This document shows, piece after piece, positions 25,197 through 34,137 of a stretch of 64,000 nucleotides of DNA (the first letter of the stretch is position 1; every line of letters begins with the position of its first letter). The stretch is taken from contig NZ_JAVLBQ010000011.1 of assembly GCF_031581265.1 (NCBI RefSeq), positions 14,892 to 78,891 on the forward strand, in the 5' to 3' direction. The DNA comes from Gracilimonas sp031581265 (GTDB lineage Bacteria; Bacteroidota; Rhodothermia; Balneolales; Balneolaceae). Below the pieces are notes generated by a model. The model searched no databases. It saw only the letters and a list, made by a program, of their open reading frames with translations, and was not told where the DNA came from. Position numbers and translations under genes: made by a program.

Positions 25197-26531
25197 ATGA
25201 AACTTCTTCTCCCTTCAAATAGAATTAAGGTTATACTGATATTCCTTCTCATCTTTTTGGGCATTGGCTCTATTGCATATAATCAGTATCTCGTTTCAAA
25301 AATATTGGAACAGGAACGAGCCAGTGTACAACTGTGGACTAAGGGAATTGAGTTCAACAGCCAGCTTGTGAATGAAGAAGCTTCAACAAAACTGCTTAAT
25401 GCCATTCGGATTTTAGAGGGTATTGAAGAGGTACCTGATACCGTAATTCGCATGATTGAAGATGCAGAAGCGGCTAAAGGAAGTAATGATTTTGTTGCCG
25501 AAGAGATTATCGTTCAGGACCGATTTAACATACCAACCGTTATGTTAGACTCTAATGACATGCTACTTGGTTTCAAAAATATTGATTCTCTTCGAATGCA
25601 AACGCAGAAGGGTACACAAGAAGTTATTCGTGAACTTAAAGGAATGAATCCTCCAATAGAATTTGTAATCGGAGATAAAAATCGGCAAATAACCCAATTT
25701 GTGCATTATGGAGAAAGCCCTACCGTGCAAATGTTGCGCTATTTTCCATACATCCAGTTCATTCTACTGGGATTACTTCTTGGCATCGGCTATACAACCT
25801 ATCGAAGTATAACCCGGTCAGAACAATCAAATTTATGGGTTGGAATGGCTAAGGAAGCTGCACATCAACTGGGGACCCCTATTTCGAGTTTATATGGTTG
25901 GCTGCAACTCCTTAAAGACGAATATAGGTATGAAGAAACGGCTGTCAATATTGCGAATGAAATTGAAAAGGATATTCAGCGGTTGAGGGGAGTTGCCGAG
26001 CGGTTTGGAAAAATTGGTTCTGAGCCGGAGTTGAAAGAAATAGAGATTGCTCCCATCCTTGAGCAAGTCATGAGCTATATGGAACGTCGCTTGCCAAGGC
26101 TTGGTAAAGCGATTGAAGTTCGAAAAGACCTTCAAGCCGCAGCTACAGTTAAAGCCAACCCTGAGTTACTGCAGTGGGCAATCGAAAACCTGGTTAAAAA
26201 TGCCATGGATTCTCTCCGGGAGTCAAAAGGCGAAACCTACATTGCTATTTCATCCAAAGTACAAGAGGGAGAAGTCATAATTGACATAGAAGATTCCGGA
26301 AGTGGTATAGATATCAAAAATGTGAAAAATATTTTCAGGCCGGGTTTCAGCACCAAAAAAAGAGGGTGGGGACTTGGGCTAAGCCTGACTAAACGAATCA
26401 TAGAAGAATATCATGAAGGAAGTATATTCGTACTTCGATCTGAGTTGGATGAGGGGACTACTATGCGACTTACACTGAAAACATTGGGGAAGAAAAGTAA
26501 CGTTCCTATACAAACGGTTAGTCGCCAGTAA
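25197..26531 (+). CDS. Membrane sensor histidine kinase
   Basis: 444 aa. Two membrane segments (about residues 10-30 and 180-200) flank a periplasmic sensor region of about 150 residues. The H box is AKEAAHQLGTPISSLYGW, a form common in Bacteroidota kinases. The ATPase domain has the N box (ENLVKNAMDSL), G1 (IEDSGSGID) and G2 (KRGWGLGLSLTKRIIE). No response regulator is adjacent. Its end overlaps the convergent ECF sigma gene by 14 bases. Signal unknown. Confidence 0.9.
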   Translation: MKLLLPSNRIKVILIFLLIFLGIGSIAYNQYLVSKILEQERASVQLWTKGIEFNSQLVNEEASTKLLNAIRILEGIEEVPDTVIRMIEDAEAAKGSNDFVAEEIIVQDRFNIPTVMLDSNDMLLGFKNIDSLRMQTQKGTQEVIRELKGMNPPIEFVIGDKNRQITQFVHYGESPTVQMLRYFPYIQFILLGLLLGIGYTTYRSITRSEQSNLWVGMAKEAAHQLGTPISSLYGWLQLLKDEYRYEETAVNIANEIEKDIQRLRGVAERFGKIGSEPELKEIEIAPILEQVMSYMERRLPRLGKAIEVRKDLQAAATVKANPELLQWAIENLVKNAMDSLRESKGETYIAISSKVQEGEVIIDIEDSGSGIDIKNVKNIFRPGFSTKKRGWGLGLSLTKRIIEEYHEGSIFVLRSELDEGTTMRLTLKTLGKKSNVPIQTVSRQ

Positions 26532-27093
26532 AGCCTCGCTTCTTGGCATATTCGAGTAACTCTGTCTTCAATAAATTCCGGCCCCGGTGTAACCTCGAAC
26601 GAATAGTTCCAATAGGAACATCAAGCATATTTGCTATTTCTTCATAGGTATAGCCATCTACATCACAAAGCAATACTACCGTTCTGAAATCTTCCGGTAA
26701 CCTTGTTAACGCCTCAGAAAGGTCATCGTCCATCATCTCACGAAACATCAGGCTTTCTAAATCTGAAGTTTCTGTTCGTTCAGCCCGCACTGATTCGTAG
26801 TAGGATGAAACTTCGTCATAATCTACTTGAGACGGTTTCTTTGATTTCTTACGATAATTGTTGATGAACGAATTTTTTAAAATCCTAAACATCCACGCCT
26901 TCGCATTGGTACCCTTTTCGTAACTGCTAAAAAATCGATAAGCTTTTACAATCGTATCTTGTACAAGATCTTCGGCATCGTTTGGATCTGTTGTTAATCG
27001 AAGGGCAAAGTTATACAACGCATCCATGTGAGGTATGATCTCTTCATCAAAATCCTTTTGTTTCTGTATTTCATCCCTCGTTAACTGAGACAT
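26518..27093 (-). CDS. ECF-family RNA polymerase sigma factor
   Basis: 191 aa. Region 2 is recognised by DAEDLVQDTIVKAYRFFSSYEKGTNAKAW split around residues 36-66, and region 4 by LPEDFRTVVLLCDVDGYTYEEIA and IGTIRSRLHRGRNLL. No anti-sigma gene follows in the same direction; the CPBP gene downstream in the reading direction of the cluster is not an anti-sigma factor. It overlaps the convergent kinase gene by 14 bases. Target promoters unknown. Confidence 0.92.
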   Translation of the reverse strand: MSQLTRDEIQKQKDFDEEIIPHMDALYNFALRLTTDPNDAEDLVQDTIVKAYRFFSSYEKGTNAKAWMFRILKNSFINNYRKKSKKPSQVDYDEVSSYYESVRAERTETSDLESLMFREMMDDDLSEALTRLPEDFRTVVLLCDVDGYTYEEIANMLDVPIGTIRSRLHRGRNLLKTELLEYAKKRGFTGD

Positions 27094-27219
27094 TAAACCA
27101 TCCCTTTTCGTAAATAAAAATATAATTCTGTTTTATTGACTAATAATATTACCTAATAATACCTACAGAATACTTCAATATTAAATAGATTGTATTGATA
27201 AACCCGTTAATATTTTTCT

Positions 27220-27945
27220 TTATGATAGAAAGGCGATCACCATTATATCATAAATGGCATGCGTCCATGCGGCAACACCAAACCCTCTCCAAACATAAAT
27301 TCCATTTAGAATTAATCCAAATATAAAGCGATATAAAAAAGAACCAAAGGTAAAGGCATCTCCCATTGAGCCAATGTAATGTACCGCAGAGAATAACAGC
27401 GCTGATAGCACGACTGCAGCAGTTATACCGGCCCATTTTTTTCCAAATAATTTTGTAAACCCCAGAATGAAAACGGTTACCAAAATCACTCTAAAAAATA
27501 ATTCTTCATATAAGCCAGCCCCTAAAGAAAGTGCTAACTGCTGAAGGGTTGATAAACTTTCAATGGGATCTGAAGCTGCAATATTGACAATTAGTGAAGT
27601 CATTGACTGAGTAATAAATGCAACCACAATGGCGTATACAGTTGCCTCTAAAATCAACACAGGAAAGTACGAAACCTGTAGCTCCTTCAGCCGGTGACGT
27701 TCTTTATATAGAATAAAAAGGCCTACCAAAACAACGATCAGCAATGAAAATGAAACGGCGTTTACACCCAAAAAGGTAAACAACGATTTAATCCAAACAT
27801 CAACACTAATGCGTACAATAGCATCACCGGAAGGCTGAGATATTACAATCAATAATTCATACAACAAAAATAATGGCAGGCTTACCAAGAAGCTGTACAG
27901 GAGGGTGTTGGTATCCTTAAAATATTTTGATATTTGGTTAGTCAT
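27220..27945 (-). CDS. CPBP-family intramembrane glutamic/metallo-endopeptidase
   Basis: 241 aa from the ATG at 27945, which overlaps the preceding gene by 8 bases; a longer frame adds a basic tail. Five to seven hydrophobic segments. The active-site motifs of the Abi/CPBP group are present: EELFFR (EExxxR), FSAVHYIG (FxxxH) and a final H in AWTHAIYD. Relatives include Rce1-type prenyl proteases and bacteriocin self-immunity proteins. Here it follows a cell-wall LysM gene in an operon, so an envelope role is likely. Confidence 0.88.
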   Translation of the reverse strand: MTNQISKYFKDTNTLLYSFLVSLPLFLLYELLIVISQPSGDAIVRISVDVWIKSLFTFLGVNAVSFSLLIVVLVGLFILYKERHRLKELQVSYFPVLILEATVYAIVVAFITQSMTSLIVNIAASDPIESLSTLQQLALSLGAGLYEELFFRVILVTVFILGFTKLFGKKWAGITAAVVLSALLFSAVHYIGSMGDAFTFGSFLYRFIFGLILNGIYVWRGFGVAAWTHAIYDIMVIAFLS

Positions 27946-28915
27946 TCGTTTCCGTATAAATGGTAACTGCCGGTTGCGCTGCATTACTTAGCTTCAAAAT
28001 ACTGAATGCCTTTTCAGAAAGCTTAAGCCCTGAATTGGTTATACGATCATTAATTCTGACATATACGCCGTTGCCGCTTTCAGTATTTTCAACAAATATG
28101 ATACTTCCCAACGAAATGTTAGAGTGTGCTGCTGTCAATGCCTGTGGGTCGTAAAGCTCTCCGTTTGTAGTAGTTTCTCCGGATTCAGAACTTTGGTAAG
28201 TAAAAACGGGAACCCTTCCCAAATCCTGCAAGTTGGCTTTTTGTAGAAAAGGGTTCTCATAATTTTGAGAGGGAGGGAGCAACACTGTCACTTCTTGCCC
28301 TGTTGCAAGGCGGTCAATATTCAATTCGGGATTCAGTTTTTTGAATTCATCTTGCGTCATTTTAAATCTATCAAATAACTCCGTGGCCGTCTCCCCCCGC
28401 TGCATTTCATAAACTGTAAAAACTCCCTGCGGAGAAGACTCTTCCGAAAATCGAGAAACTGAGGGTGGTGCTTCTGCTCCTTTTTTAACTGCTAACTGCT
28501 GACCTATCCTCAAGGTATTACTTGTGAGATTATTCAGTTCTTTCAACTGATCTATCGTCATGTCATGATCTCTGGCGATTTGATATAAGGTATCACCACT
28601 TTTTACCGTATAGAATACATTTTGTGTTTCCGGTGATTGATTTACCAGCGACTGCCCGTTCTCTTCAGGTAAGTCCGTACCATCAGAATCTTCCTGTGGG
28701 ATGTAGTACACTAACTCTTGCCCGAGTTCTATTTCATTACCTGACAGATTATTCCACTCCTGGAGTTCGGCAATGGTAACATCTAAACTTTTAGAGATTC
28801 CGTATAAAGTATCGCCCTGTTTAACCGTATATGTTGCCTTCTCTTGAGCTAATATATCCGTTCCTGCAAAAAGCAGAATCGATAGCAACCCATATTTTAC
28901 AAATGCTTTGATCAT
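27938..28915 (-). CDS. LysM and RlpA-like (DPBB) cell-wall protein
   Basis: 325 aa. Signal peptide of about 23 residues ending in ILAQ. Two clear LysM repeats (YTVKQGDTLYGISK and YTVKSGDTLYQIAR) and a third weaker one (YEMQRGETATELFDRF) bind peptidoglycan. The C terminus (from about residue 235) matches the double-psi beta-barrel of RlpA: TTNGELYDPQALTAAH, then VRINDRI and GLKLSEKAFSIL. RlpA proteins bind or cleave glycan strands lacking peptide stems. The catalytic Asp is kept in the NDRI segment. Operon with the TPR and CPBP genes. Confidence 0.87.
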   Translation of the reverse strand: MIKAFVKYGLLSILLFAGTDILAQEKATYTVKQGDTLYGISKSLDVTIAELQEWNNLSGNEIELGQELVYYIPQEDSDGTDLPEENGQSLVNQSPETQNVFYTVKSGDTLYQIARDHDMTIDQLKELNNLTSNTLRIGQQLAVKKGAEAPPSVSRFSEESSPQGVFTVYEMQRGETATELFDRFKMTQDEFKKLNPELNIDRLATGQEVTVLLPPSQNYENPFLQKANLQDLGRVPVFTYQSSESGETTTNGELYDPQALTAAHSNISLGSIIFVENTESGNGVYVRINDRITNSGLKLSEKAFSILKLSNAAQPAVTIYTETND

Positions 28916-28925
28916 CGCTTTAGAT

Positions 28926-29252
28926 CTAATCTTCTATTTCAAATTCTAAATTTAGCAGTGCCGAGGATAATTCTGATTTTGTATGTAAATCGTTTTGGCT
29001 CTCAGCTATCTTTATTCCTTCCTTGTACGTTTTAAGTGCCTTTTTGTTTTCGTCCAGCTTCTCATACAATTTAGCTAAATGGTAATACACTCCTACATAT
29101 TCCGGGTCATTATTCTTAATCGCTTCGAATAATACTTTGGCCTTCCCGGTTTCATCTATTTTCAACATTTCTAATGCTAAAGTAAACTTATAAAAGGAAT
29201 CATCGGGATTCTCTTTCACTGCTTTAGCCAACGTTGAAATTCGCTTATTCAT
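28926..29252 (-). CDS. Small TPR-repeat protein
   Basis: 108 aa from the ATG at 29252, which overlaps the aroC stop by 8 bases. Two or three tetratricopeptide repeats are visible, for example YVGVYYHLAKLYEKLDENKKAL and the preceding FYKFTLALEMLKIDETGKAK split at the usual spacing. There is no signal peptide. It acts as a cytoplasmic protein-interaction module; the partner is unknown. Confidence 0.8.
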   Translation of the reverse strand: MNKRISTLAKAVKENPDDSFYKFTLALEMLKIDETGKAKVLFEAIKNNDPEYVGVYYHLAKLYEKLDENKKALKTYKEGIKIAESQNDLHTKSELSSALLNLEFEIED

Positions 29253-30432
29253 TGCGGGCAGATTTGAAATTTTCTTCAATCTCCGAGATAGAGTCTCCAC
29301 CAAACTTCTCTAAAAAAGCATTCGCTAATACGGGCGCCACTACACTTTCCGCCACTACAATAGCCCGCGGCAAGGCACATACATCCGAGCGCTCGTACCG
29401 GGTTTCTTTAGGTTCTTTGGTTTCCATATCAACCGTGCCTAATGGATTAAGCATGGTGGGAATGGGTTTCATCACTCCGCGAATAATAATGGGCATGCCG
29501 GTACTCATTCCGCCTTCAATACCTCCCATCCGATTTGTTTTTCTTTTGAAGGTATTACCGTCATGGGTAATTTCATCGTGAACCTGTTGGCCGTGGCGGT
29601 GGCCGGATTCAAACCCAAGGCCAATTTCAACCCCCTTCATGGCTTGTGTTCCCATAATTACTTGGGCCAACTGCCCGTCAAGTTTTCGATCCCAATGGAC
29701 ATAACTTCCCAATCCGGCCGGTAAGCCTGTGATCACAATCTCGTAAATACCGCCCAGTGAAGATCCTTCTTTTCGGCGAACTTTTATTTCTTCTCTCATT
29801 TGGGCTGAAAGGTCTTCATCAAGGCAGCGCACATCAGATTTATCGGCGGCTTTATAAATTGTTTCTGCTCCATGTTCAGCAAGTGGGTCTGCTATCTCTC
29901 TGACTTCATCCCAACTTTCGTACCCTATGGACCCAATACGCATTACATGTCCACCAATTTCAATTCCAAAATGCTTCAAAAATTGTCGGGCTATGCTGCA
30001 GCAAGCTACACGCATCGCAGTTTCCCGGGCGCTTGAACGTTCTATAACCGGACGTATATCATCAAAATTATATTTTTGAACACCTACTAAATCTGCATGT
30101 CCGGGTCGGGGCAAGGTGATTTTCTCAATGCCTTCGGCTTCTTCCTTCTTATTCATGACGGTAGGCCACCCGGCATCATCTTTTTCGAATGCTCGGTTTG
30201 GCATGGTCATAGCAATAGGGCCGCCCATGGTTTTTCCGAAACGCAAACCTGAGGATATCGTGGCAAAATCTTTTTCAAAAGCCATTCTACCACCACGACC
30301 ATATCCCTTTTGGCGTCGCACTAAATGGGTTGCAATATCTTCTTCTGTAATGGGCAGTCCCGCGGGAACGCCTTCCACAATTCCAGTTAATGCCGGTCCG
30401 TGAGATTCTCCCGCTGTTAAATATCGTATCAT
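29245..30432 (-). CDS. aroC: Chorismate synthase
   Basis: 395 aa. The family signatures GESHGPAL (residues 8-15), the RPGHAD block near 112 and the FMN/Arg-rich ASSARETA-like segment ERSSARETAMR are all present. The enzyme converts EPSP to chorismate, the last step of the shikimate pathway, with reduced FMN. It leads the aroC-TPR-LysM-CPBP run. A second shikimate gene, aroQ, is at 46.6 kb, so the pathway is scattered. Confidence 0.96.
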   Translation of the reverse strand: MIRYLTAGESHGPALTGIVEGVPAGLPITEEDIATHLVRRQKGYGRGGRMAFEKDFATISSGLRFGKTMGGPIAMTMPNRAFEKDDAGWPTVMNKKEEAEGIEKITLPRPGHADLVGVQKYNFDDIRPVIERSSARETAMRVACCSIARQFLKHFGIEIGGHVMRIGSIGYESWDEVREIADPLAEHGAETIYKAADKSDVRCLDEDLSAQMREEIKVRRKEGSSLGGIYEIVITGLPAGLGSYVHWDRKLDGQLAQVIMGTQAMKGVEIGLGFESGHRHGQQVHDEITHDGNTFKRKTNRMGGIEGGMSTGMPIIIRGVMKPIPTMLNPLGTVDMETKEPKETRYERSDVCALPRAIVVAESVVAPVLANAFLEKFGGDSISEIEENFKSARNE

Positions 30433-30475
30433 AAAATAGGTGTCACTTAAAATGACATTTAGTTATTAATAAAAT

Positions 30476-31459
30476 CTATTGTTCAAATATGCTTGTCTTA
30501 ATACTGAGTCTCGTAATTCCTCCTAATTTACTATAAGAATTACGGCTCAGGTCGAAAGTAAAATTTTTGATATCAAAACCAATTCCAAAAGCGAGTCCGG
30601 CTAAATCAAAATTCTTACCGGTTTTTGTTTGCTCGTGCAGGTAGTGATCGTATCCTAACCGAACACGCATGACCTCTGCAACATTTGTTTCTCCACCAAA
30701 TAAAACATGGCGAAATAAATTATTTGCGAATGTCGGCCTTTCTGTTTCACCAAAAATACGCATATCCCAGTTGTTTAACTGCTTTAATGTAAGTATAAGC
30801 TGAAATGGAAAAGCTTCAGGTTTTTTTGAAATACCGGCGGAGATATCCAGCGGCAAGGGTTCCCGGTTGTCATCAAAAGCTTTTACTTGGGTACCTACAT
30901 TGCGCACAGAAATTCCCGCACTAAAATTATTTGTCTCATCCTGATAATACACTCCGCCTGAAACCGCCAAAGCCATAGATTTAAATGTGGCATAAGAGGA
31001 GTATATAACATCAAGTGCTCCCCCTGCTCTCAGATTTTCATTCAAAATAATGCTATACGCCCCTGTTAGCGAAACATCATTAGCACTGAAATTCCCCAAG
31101 TTGTTTCCGTCTTCGTCTAAGCGATCAAATTCACCATATCCAACATACCTGATGCCTGCTGCAAGCATGCCTTTTGAGCCAAGGTCATATGCCATGCTGG
31201 TGAATCCCATATTTACATCAGCCAAAAAATTAATATATGAAGCGGATGCATGACCGGAATCATCTTCACCCAAATAAGCTGGATTTAAATGAATTAAACT
31301 AAAATCACCGTCATACACAGCCACATGATTCCCACCCAGTGCGGCAGAAGCAGCAGTTGGTGTTAATTCTAAAAATCGAAAAATATTTGACGTATTAGAT
31401 TGTGCTGTCGTAAGTTGGGTAGCAACTAATAATATTAATAAAGACGTTAACAGTCGCAC
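30476..31459 (-). CDS. PorQ-like type IX secretion outer-membrane protein
   Basis: 327 aa with a GTG start and a signal peptide ending near TTAQ. The N terminus of the mature protein (FRFLELTPTAASAALGGNHVAVYDGDFSLIHLNPAYL, residues about 25-61) has the SA-ALGG and NPA pattern of the PorV/PorQ beta-barrel family; the length and the late FDLSRNSYSKLGG segment favour PorQ. In T9SS the PorQ/PorV/PorU/PorZ complex attaches secreted cargo to the surface. The M4-like protease at 16-18.5 kb is a likely cargo. It is 43 bases upstream of aroC. Confidence 0.75.
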   Translation of the reverse strand: MRLLTSLLILLVATQLTTAQSNTSNIFRFLELTPTAASAALGGNHVAVYDGDFSLIHLNPAYLGEDDSGHASASYINFLADVNMGFTSMAYDLGSKGMLAAGIRYVGYGEFDRLDEDGNNLGNFSANDVSLTGAYSIILNENLRAGGALDVIYSSYATFKSMALAVSGGVYYQDETNNFSAGISVRNVGTQVKAFDDNREPLPLDISAGISKKPEAFPFQLILTLKQLNNWDMRIFGETERPTFANNLFRHVLFGGETNVAEVMRVRLGYDHYLHEQTKTGKNFDLAGLAFGIGFDIKNFTFDLSRNSYSKLGGITRLSIKTSIFEQ

Positions 31460-31547
31460 TATTTAAATATTTAAAATCACAATTGGTGAAAATGTTTTGT
31501 AATATAATCAAATGCTTCGGCAATACGTCAAGATTATTAATTAAGAA

Positions 31548-32306
31548 ATGATTTCTAACTTTCCGGGGGCTGCCGGGCTGAGAGAATTTGGCCGGTATGC
31601 CCAACTACTTTATCAGGCACTACGATCCTCTACCGAGTATAGCACGTACCACAAAAACCTGTTCCAGGAATTTGTTAAGGTAGGCTATGAATCTATTCCC
31701 ATTATCTTTCTCACGGGTATATTCACCGGAGCTGTGCTTACCCTGCAAACTGCTTACCAATTAGATACCGATATTTATCCAAGTACTATCATTGGGTCCA
31801 TTGTAGCGCAATCAATAGTCATTGAGTTAGCCGCTGTAATAAGTGCCTTGGTGTTGGCGGGTAAAGTAGGCGCCCGAATGTCAACCGAGTTGGGGACTAT
31901 GCGTGTAAGCGAACAAATTGATGCGTTGGAATCCTTAGGCTTTAACTCCGTATCCTTTTTAGTTGTCCCTCGTATTATGGCAGGTATTATGATGTTTCCC
32001 ATTCTCTATGTCACGGCTGCTGTTTTTGGAATTATTGGCGGTATTACTGCCGGTGCAGTGGACGGCATTTTACCTGCTGCGGAATTTTTGGAAGGAGCAA
32101 GAGCCTTCTTTTTTGAATCAGATATTATTTTTGGTTTGATTAAATCGATTGTATTTGGATTCGTGATTACATCCATCGCTTGTTATAAAGGATACTACGC
32201 TTTTGGAGGAGCCGAAGGCGTAGGAACAGCAACAACACAAGCCACAGTTTTAAGTTGTATCTTTGTGCTATTGGCCGATTTTGCATTAGCCGCTATATTA
32301 TTATAA
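31548..32306 (+). CDS. mlaE: MlaE-type ABC permease for lipid transport
   Basis: 252 aa with five or six membrane segments. The MlaE/TTG2B pattern is clear: the amphipathic start (REFGRYAQLLYQAL), GIFTGAVLTLQTAYQL, the coupling segment MRVSEQIDALESLGFNSVSFLVVPR, and GYYAFGGAEGVG near the C terminus. With the next two genes it forms an MCE-type system that moves phospholipids between the inner and outer membranes to keep outer-membrane asymmetry. Confidence 0.93.
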   Translation: MISNFPGAAGLREFGRYAQLLYQALRSSTEYSTYHKNLFQEFVKVGYESIPIIFLTGIFTGAVLTLQTAYQLDTDIYPSTIIGSIVAQSIVIELAAVISALVLAGKVGARMSTELGTMRVSEQIDALESLGFNSVSFLVVPRIMAGIMMFPILYVTAAVFGIIGGITAGAVDGILPAAEFLEGARAFFFESDIIFGLIKSIVFGFVITSIACYKGYYAFGGAEGVGTATTQATVLSCIFVLLADFALAAILL

Positions 32307-32309
32307 ACC

Positions 32310-33059
32310 ATGATAGAGATTAAAAACCTCACAAAAAGTTTTGGTGATCTTCTTGTATGGAGTGATGTTTCATTCAAGATTCAAGACGGAGAGACCACGG
32401 CAGTAATTGGCCGTTCAGGTTGCGGAAAATCTGTGTTGCTCAAACACCTGAATGCCTTGCTTTATCCCGACGAAGGAGAAGTGCTTATTGATGGTGAAAA
32501 TGTTTTTGACCTGAACTATTCCGCTTTGAGAAAAGTTAGGCAACGGTTCGGTATTCTTTTTCAGGGGGGCGCCCTTTTTGATTCCATAAGTACCTTCGAG
32601 AATGTTGCTTTCCCTCTGCGGTATTTTACAGAACAAAGTGAAGAAGAAATAACACATAATGTTAATGAAGCTCTGGAAATGGTTAACCTGGTAGAGGCTG
32701 GAAATAAATCTACTTCAGAACTATCAGGAGGGATGAGAAAACGAGTGGGTTTGGCACGGGCCATAATACTTAAACCTGATTATTTATTGTATGATGAACC
32801 AACTTCCGGTCTCGACCCGAGAACATCAGAAGAAATAAATGAGCTGATTGTTACCATGGCCGACAACCTTGACATAACATCCATCGTAATTACCCACGAT
32901 ATGCACAGTGTATTGTCTATATCGGAAAAAGTTGCTTTCTTGGATGACCAAAAACTAAGCTGGTTTGGAAAAACAGACGATATGAAACACAGTGGCAACC
33001 AGAGTTTGCTTAACTTTATTACAGCAAGTGAATACCAAATAAATTCTAAAACTGCATAG
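32310..33059 (+). CDS. mlaF: MlaF-type ABC ATPase
   Basis: 249 aa. Walker A GRSGCGKS, Q loop in LFQGGALFDS, signature LSGGMRKRVGLARA and Walker B YLLYDEPTSGLDP are all visible. The ALFDS segment after the Q loop is characteristic of MlaF. It drives lipid movement through MlaE. It starts three bases after mlaE and ends 10 bases before mlaD. Confidence 0.94.
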   Translation: MIEIKNLTKSFGDLLVWSDVSFKIQDGETTAVIGRSGCGKSVLLKHLNALLYPDEGEVLIDGENVFDLNYSALRKVRQRFGILFQGGALFDSISTFENVAFPLRYFTEQSEEEITHNVNEALEMVNLVEAGNKSTSELSGGMRKRVGLARAIILKPDYLLYDEPTSGLDPRTSEEINELIVTMADNLDITSIVITHDMHSVLSISEKVAFLDDQKLSWFGKTDDMKHSGNQSLLNFITASEYQINSKTA

Positions 33060-33069
33060 GAGAACTGTT

Positions 33070-34002
33070 TTGGCAAAAGTTTCCAACGAACTTAAGATTG
33101 GCGTTACCATTATTGTGGCCATTATTGTGGCGTTCTTAGGTTACAGTGTGATGAAAGATCAACCGCTATTCAAAACCTCGACAACCATCTATACTAAGTT
33201 TGACCAGGTTTATGGCCTCATTCCGGGTAATGTTGTAAATGTAAAAGGCTTTAAGATCGGGACGGTAAAAAAGATGGACTTACTGATTTCTGATTCTACC
33301 TTAGTAACCATGAATATTGAAGAAGACTATCAAATTCCAAAAGGATCTATTGCCGTATTGAAATCAAGTGGTGTGCTTGGGGGTAAGTTTATCGAAATTC
33401 AAAAATCTGATTCTACCGAAATGGTTCCGGATCAGGGTACTATAGAAGGTGTTTTTGAGCAGGGCATTATGGATAGCTTTGCAGAAGAAGGCGAAAAATT
33501 GAGCAATGATATTTCAGGCTCTATACAAGGAGTTGAAAAATTAGTAGGCAGCCTCAACGAAACCCTTGATGATGAGAATAAGGAAAATATCTCGGGGATC
33601 ATCCGTAACCTGGAAAATTCCACAAACTCACTAAGCGAATTGATCGAAAAACGAAGAAATGATTTGGATCAAATGATCTTAGATGCCAAAAATACCCTGG
33701 GCAACTTAAATGAAATGAGTTCAGAAAATAAAGAACAGCTGACCTCTTTCATCAATAACCTTGAAGCCACCAGTGTGGAGCTTGAAACACTAAGTCAGGG
33801 TTTAAATGAAACAAACCTGACTTTAAATGAGGTGCTTACCAAAGTTAATAACGGGGAAGGGTCTCTCGGGAAGATGGTAAACGACCCTTCTTTATATAAT
33901 AATATTGACAGCCTTTCGGTTAATCTTAACGAGCTGATTAAGAATATAAACGAGAATCCCGGAAAGTACTTAAAGCATATGCGCCTGATTGAGGTATTTT
34001 AA
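33070..34002 (+). CDS. mlaD: MlaD-type MCE-domain substrate-binding protein
   Basis: 310 aa, start TTG at 33070, supported by AGGAG eight bases upstream (33058-33062). One N-terminal membrane anchor (residues 8-26), then the MCE domain (about 37-115) containing VYGLIPGNVVNVKGFKIGTV and SGVLGGKFIEI. The rest is a long helical, coiled-coil-like tail that probably forms the lipid tunnel or a bridge across the periplasm. No mlaC or mlaB is adjacent, as is common in this group. Confidence 0.9.
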   Translation: MAKVSNELKIGVTIIVAIIVAFLGYSVMKDQPLFKTSTTIYTKFDQVYGLIPGNVVNVKGFKIGTVKKMDLLISDSTLVTMNIEEDYQIPKGSIAVLKSSGVLGGKFIEIQKSDSTEMVPDQGTIEGVFEQGIMDSFAEEGEKLSNDISGSIQGVEKLVGSLNETLDDENKENISGIIRNLENSTNSLSELIEKRRNDLDQMILDAKNTLGNLNEMSSENKEQLTSFINNLEATSVELETLSQGLNETNLTLNEVLTKVNNGEGSLGKMVNDPSLYNNIDSLSVNLNELIKNINENPGKYLKHMRLIEVF

Positions 34003-34137
34003 CCAAATATTAAGGTTAATTTTCTTTCAATTCCTTGGGTATTCGCTTATATTTCCCAGCTTACTGTCAGTGGCTTATTTTGCCCAGACATTTTTCAAAT
34101 CGCAAACTAACAAATGTTTTTTTAGAGGTAACCTTTT

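Noticed and set aside
26518..27945. CPBP protein as anti-sigma partner of the ECF sigma gene
   Set aside because: The CPBP gene is read before the sigma gene on the same strand but belongs to the LysM/aroC run, and its motifs are those of an intramembrane protease, not of an anti-sigma factor.
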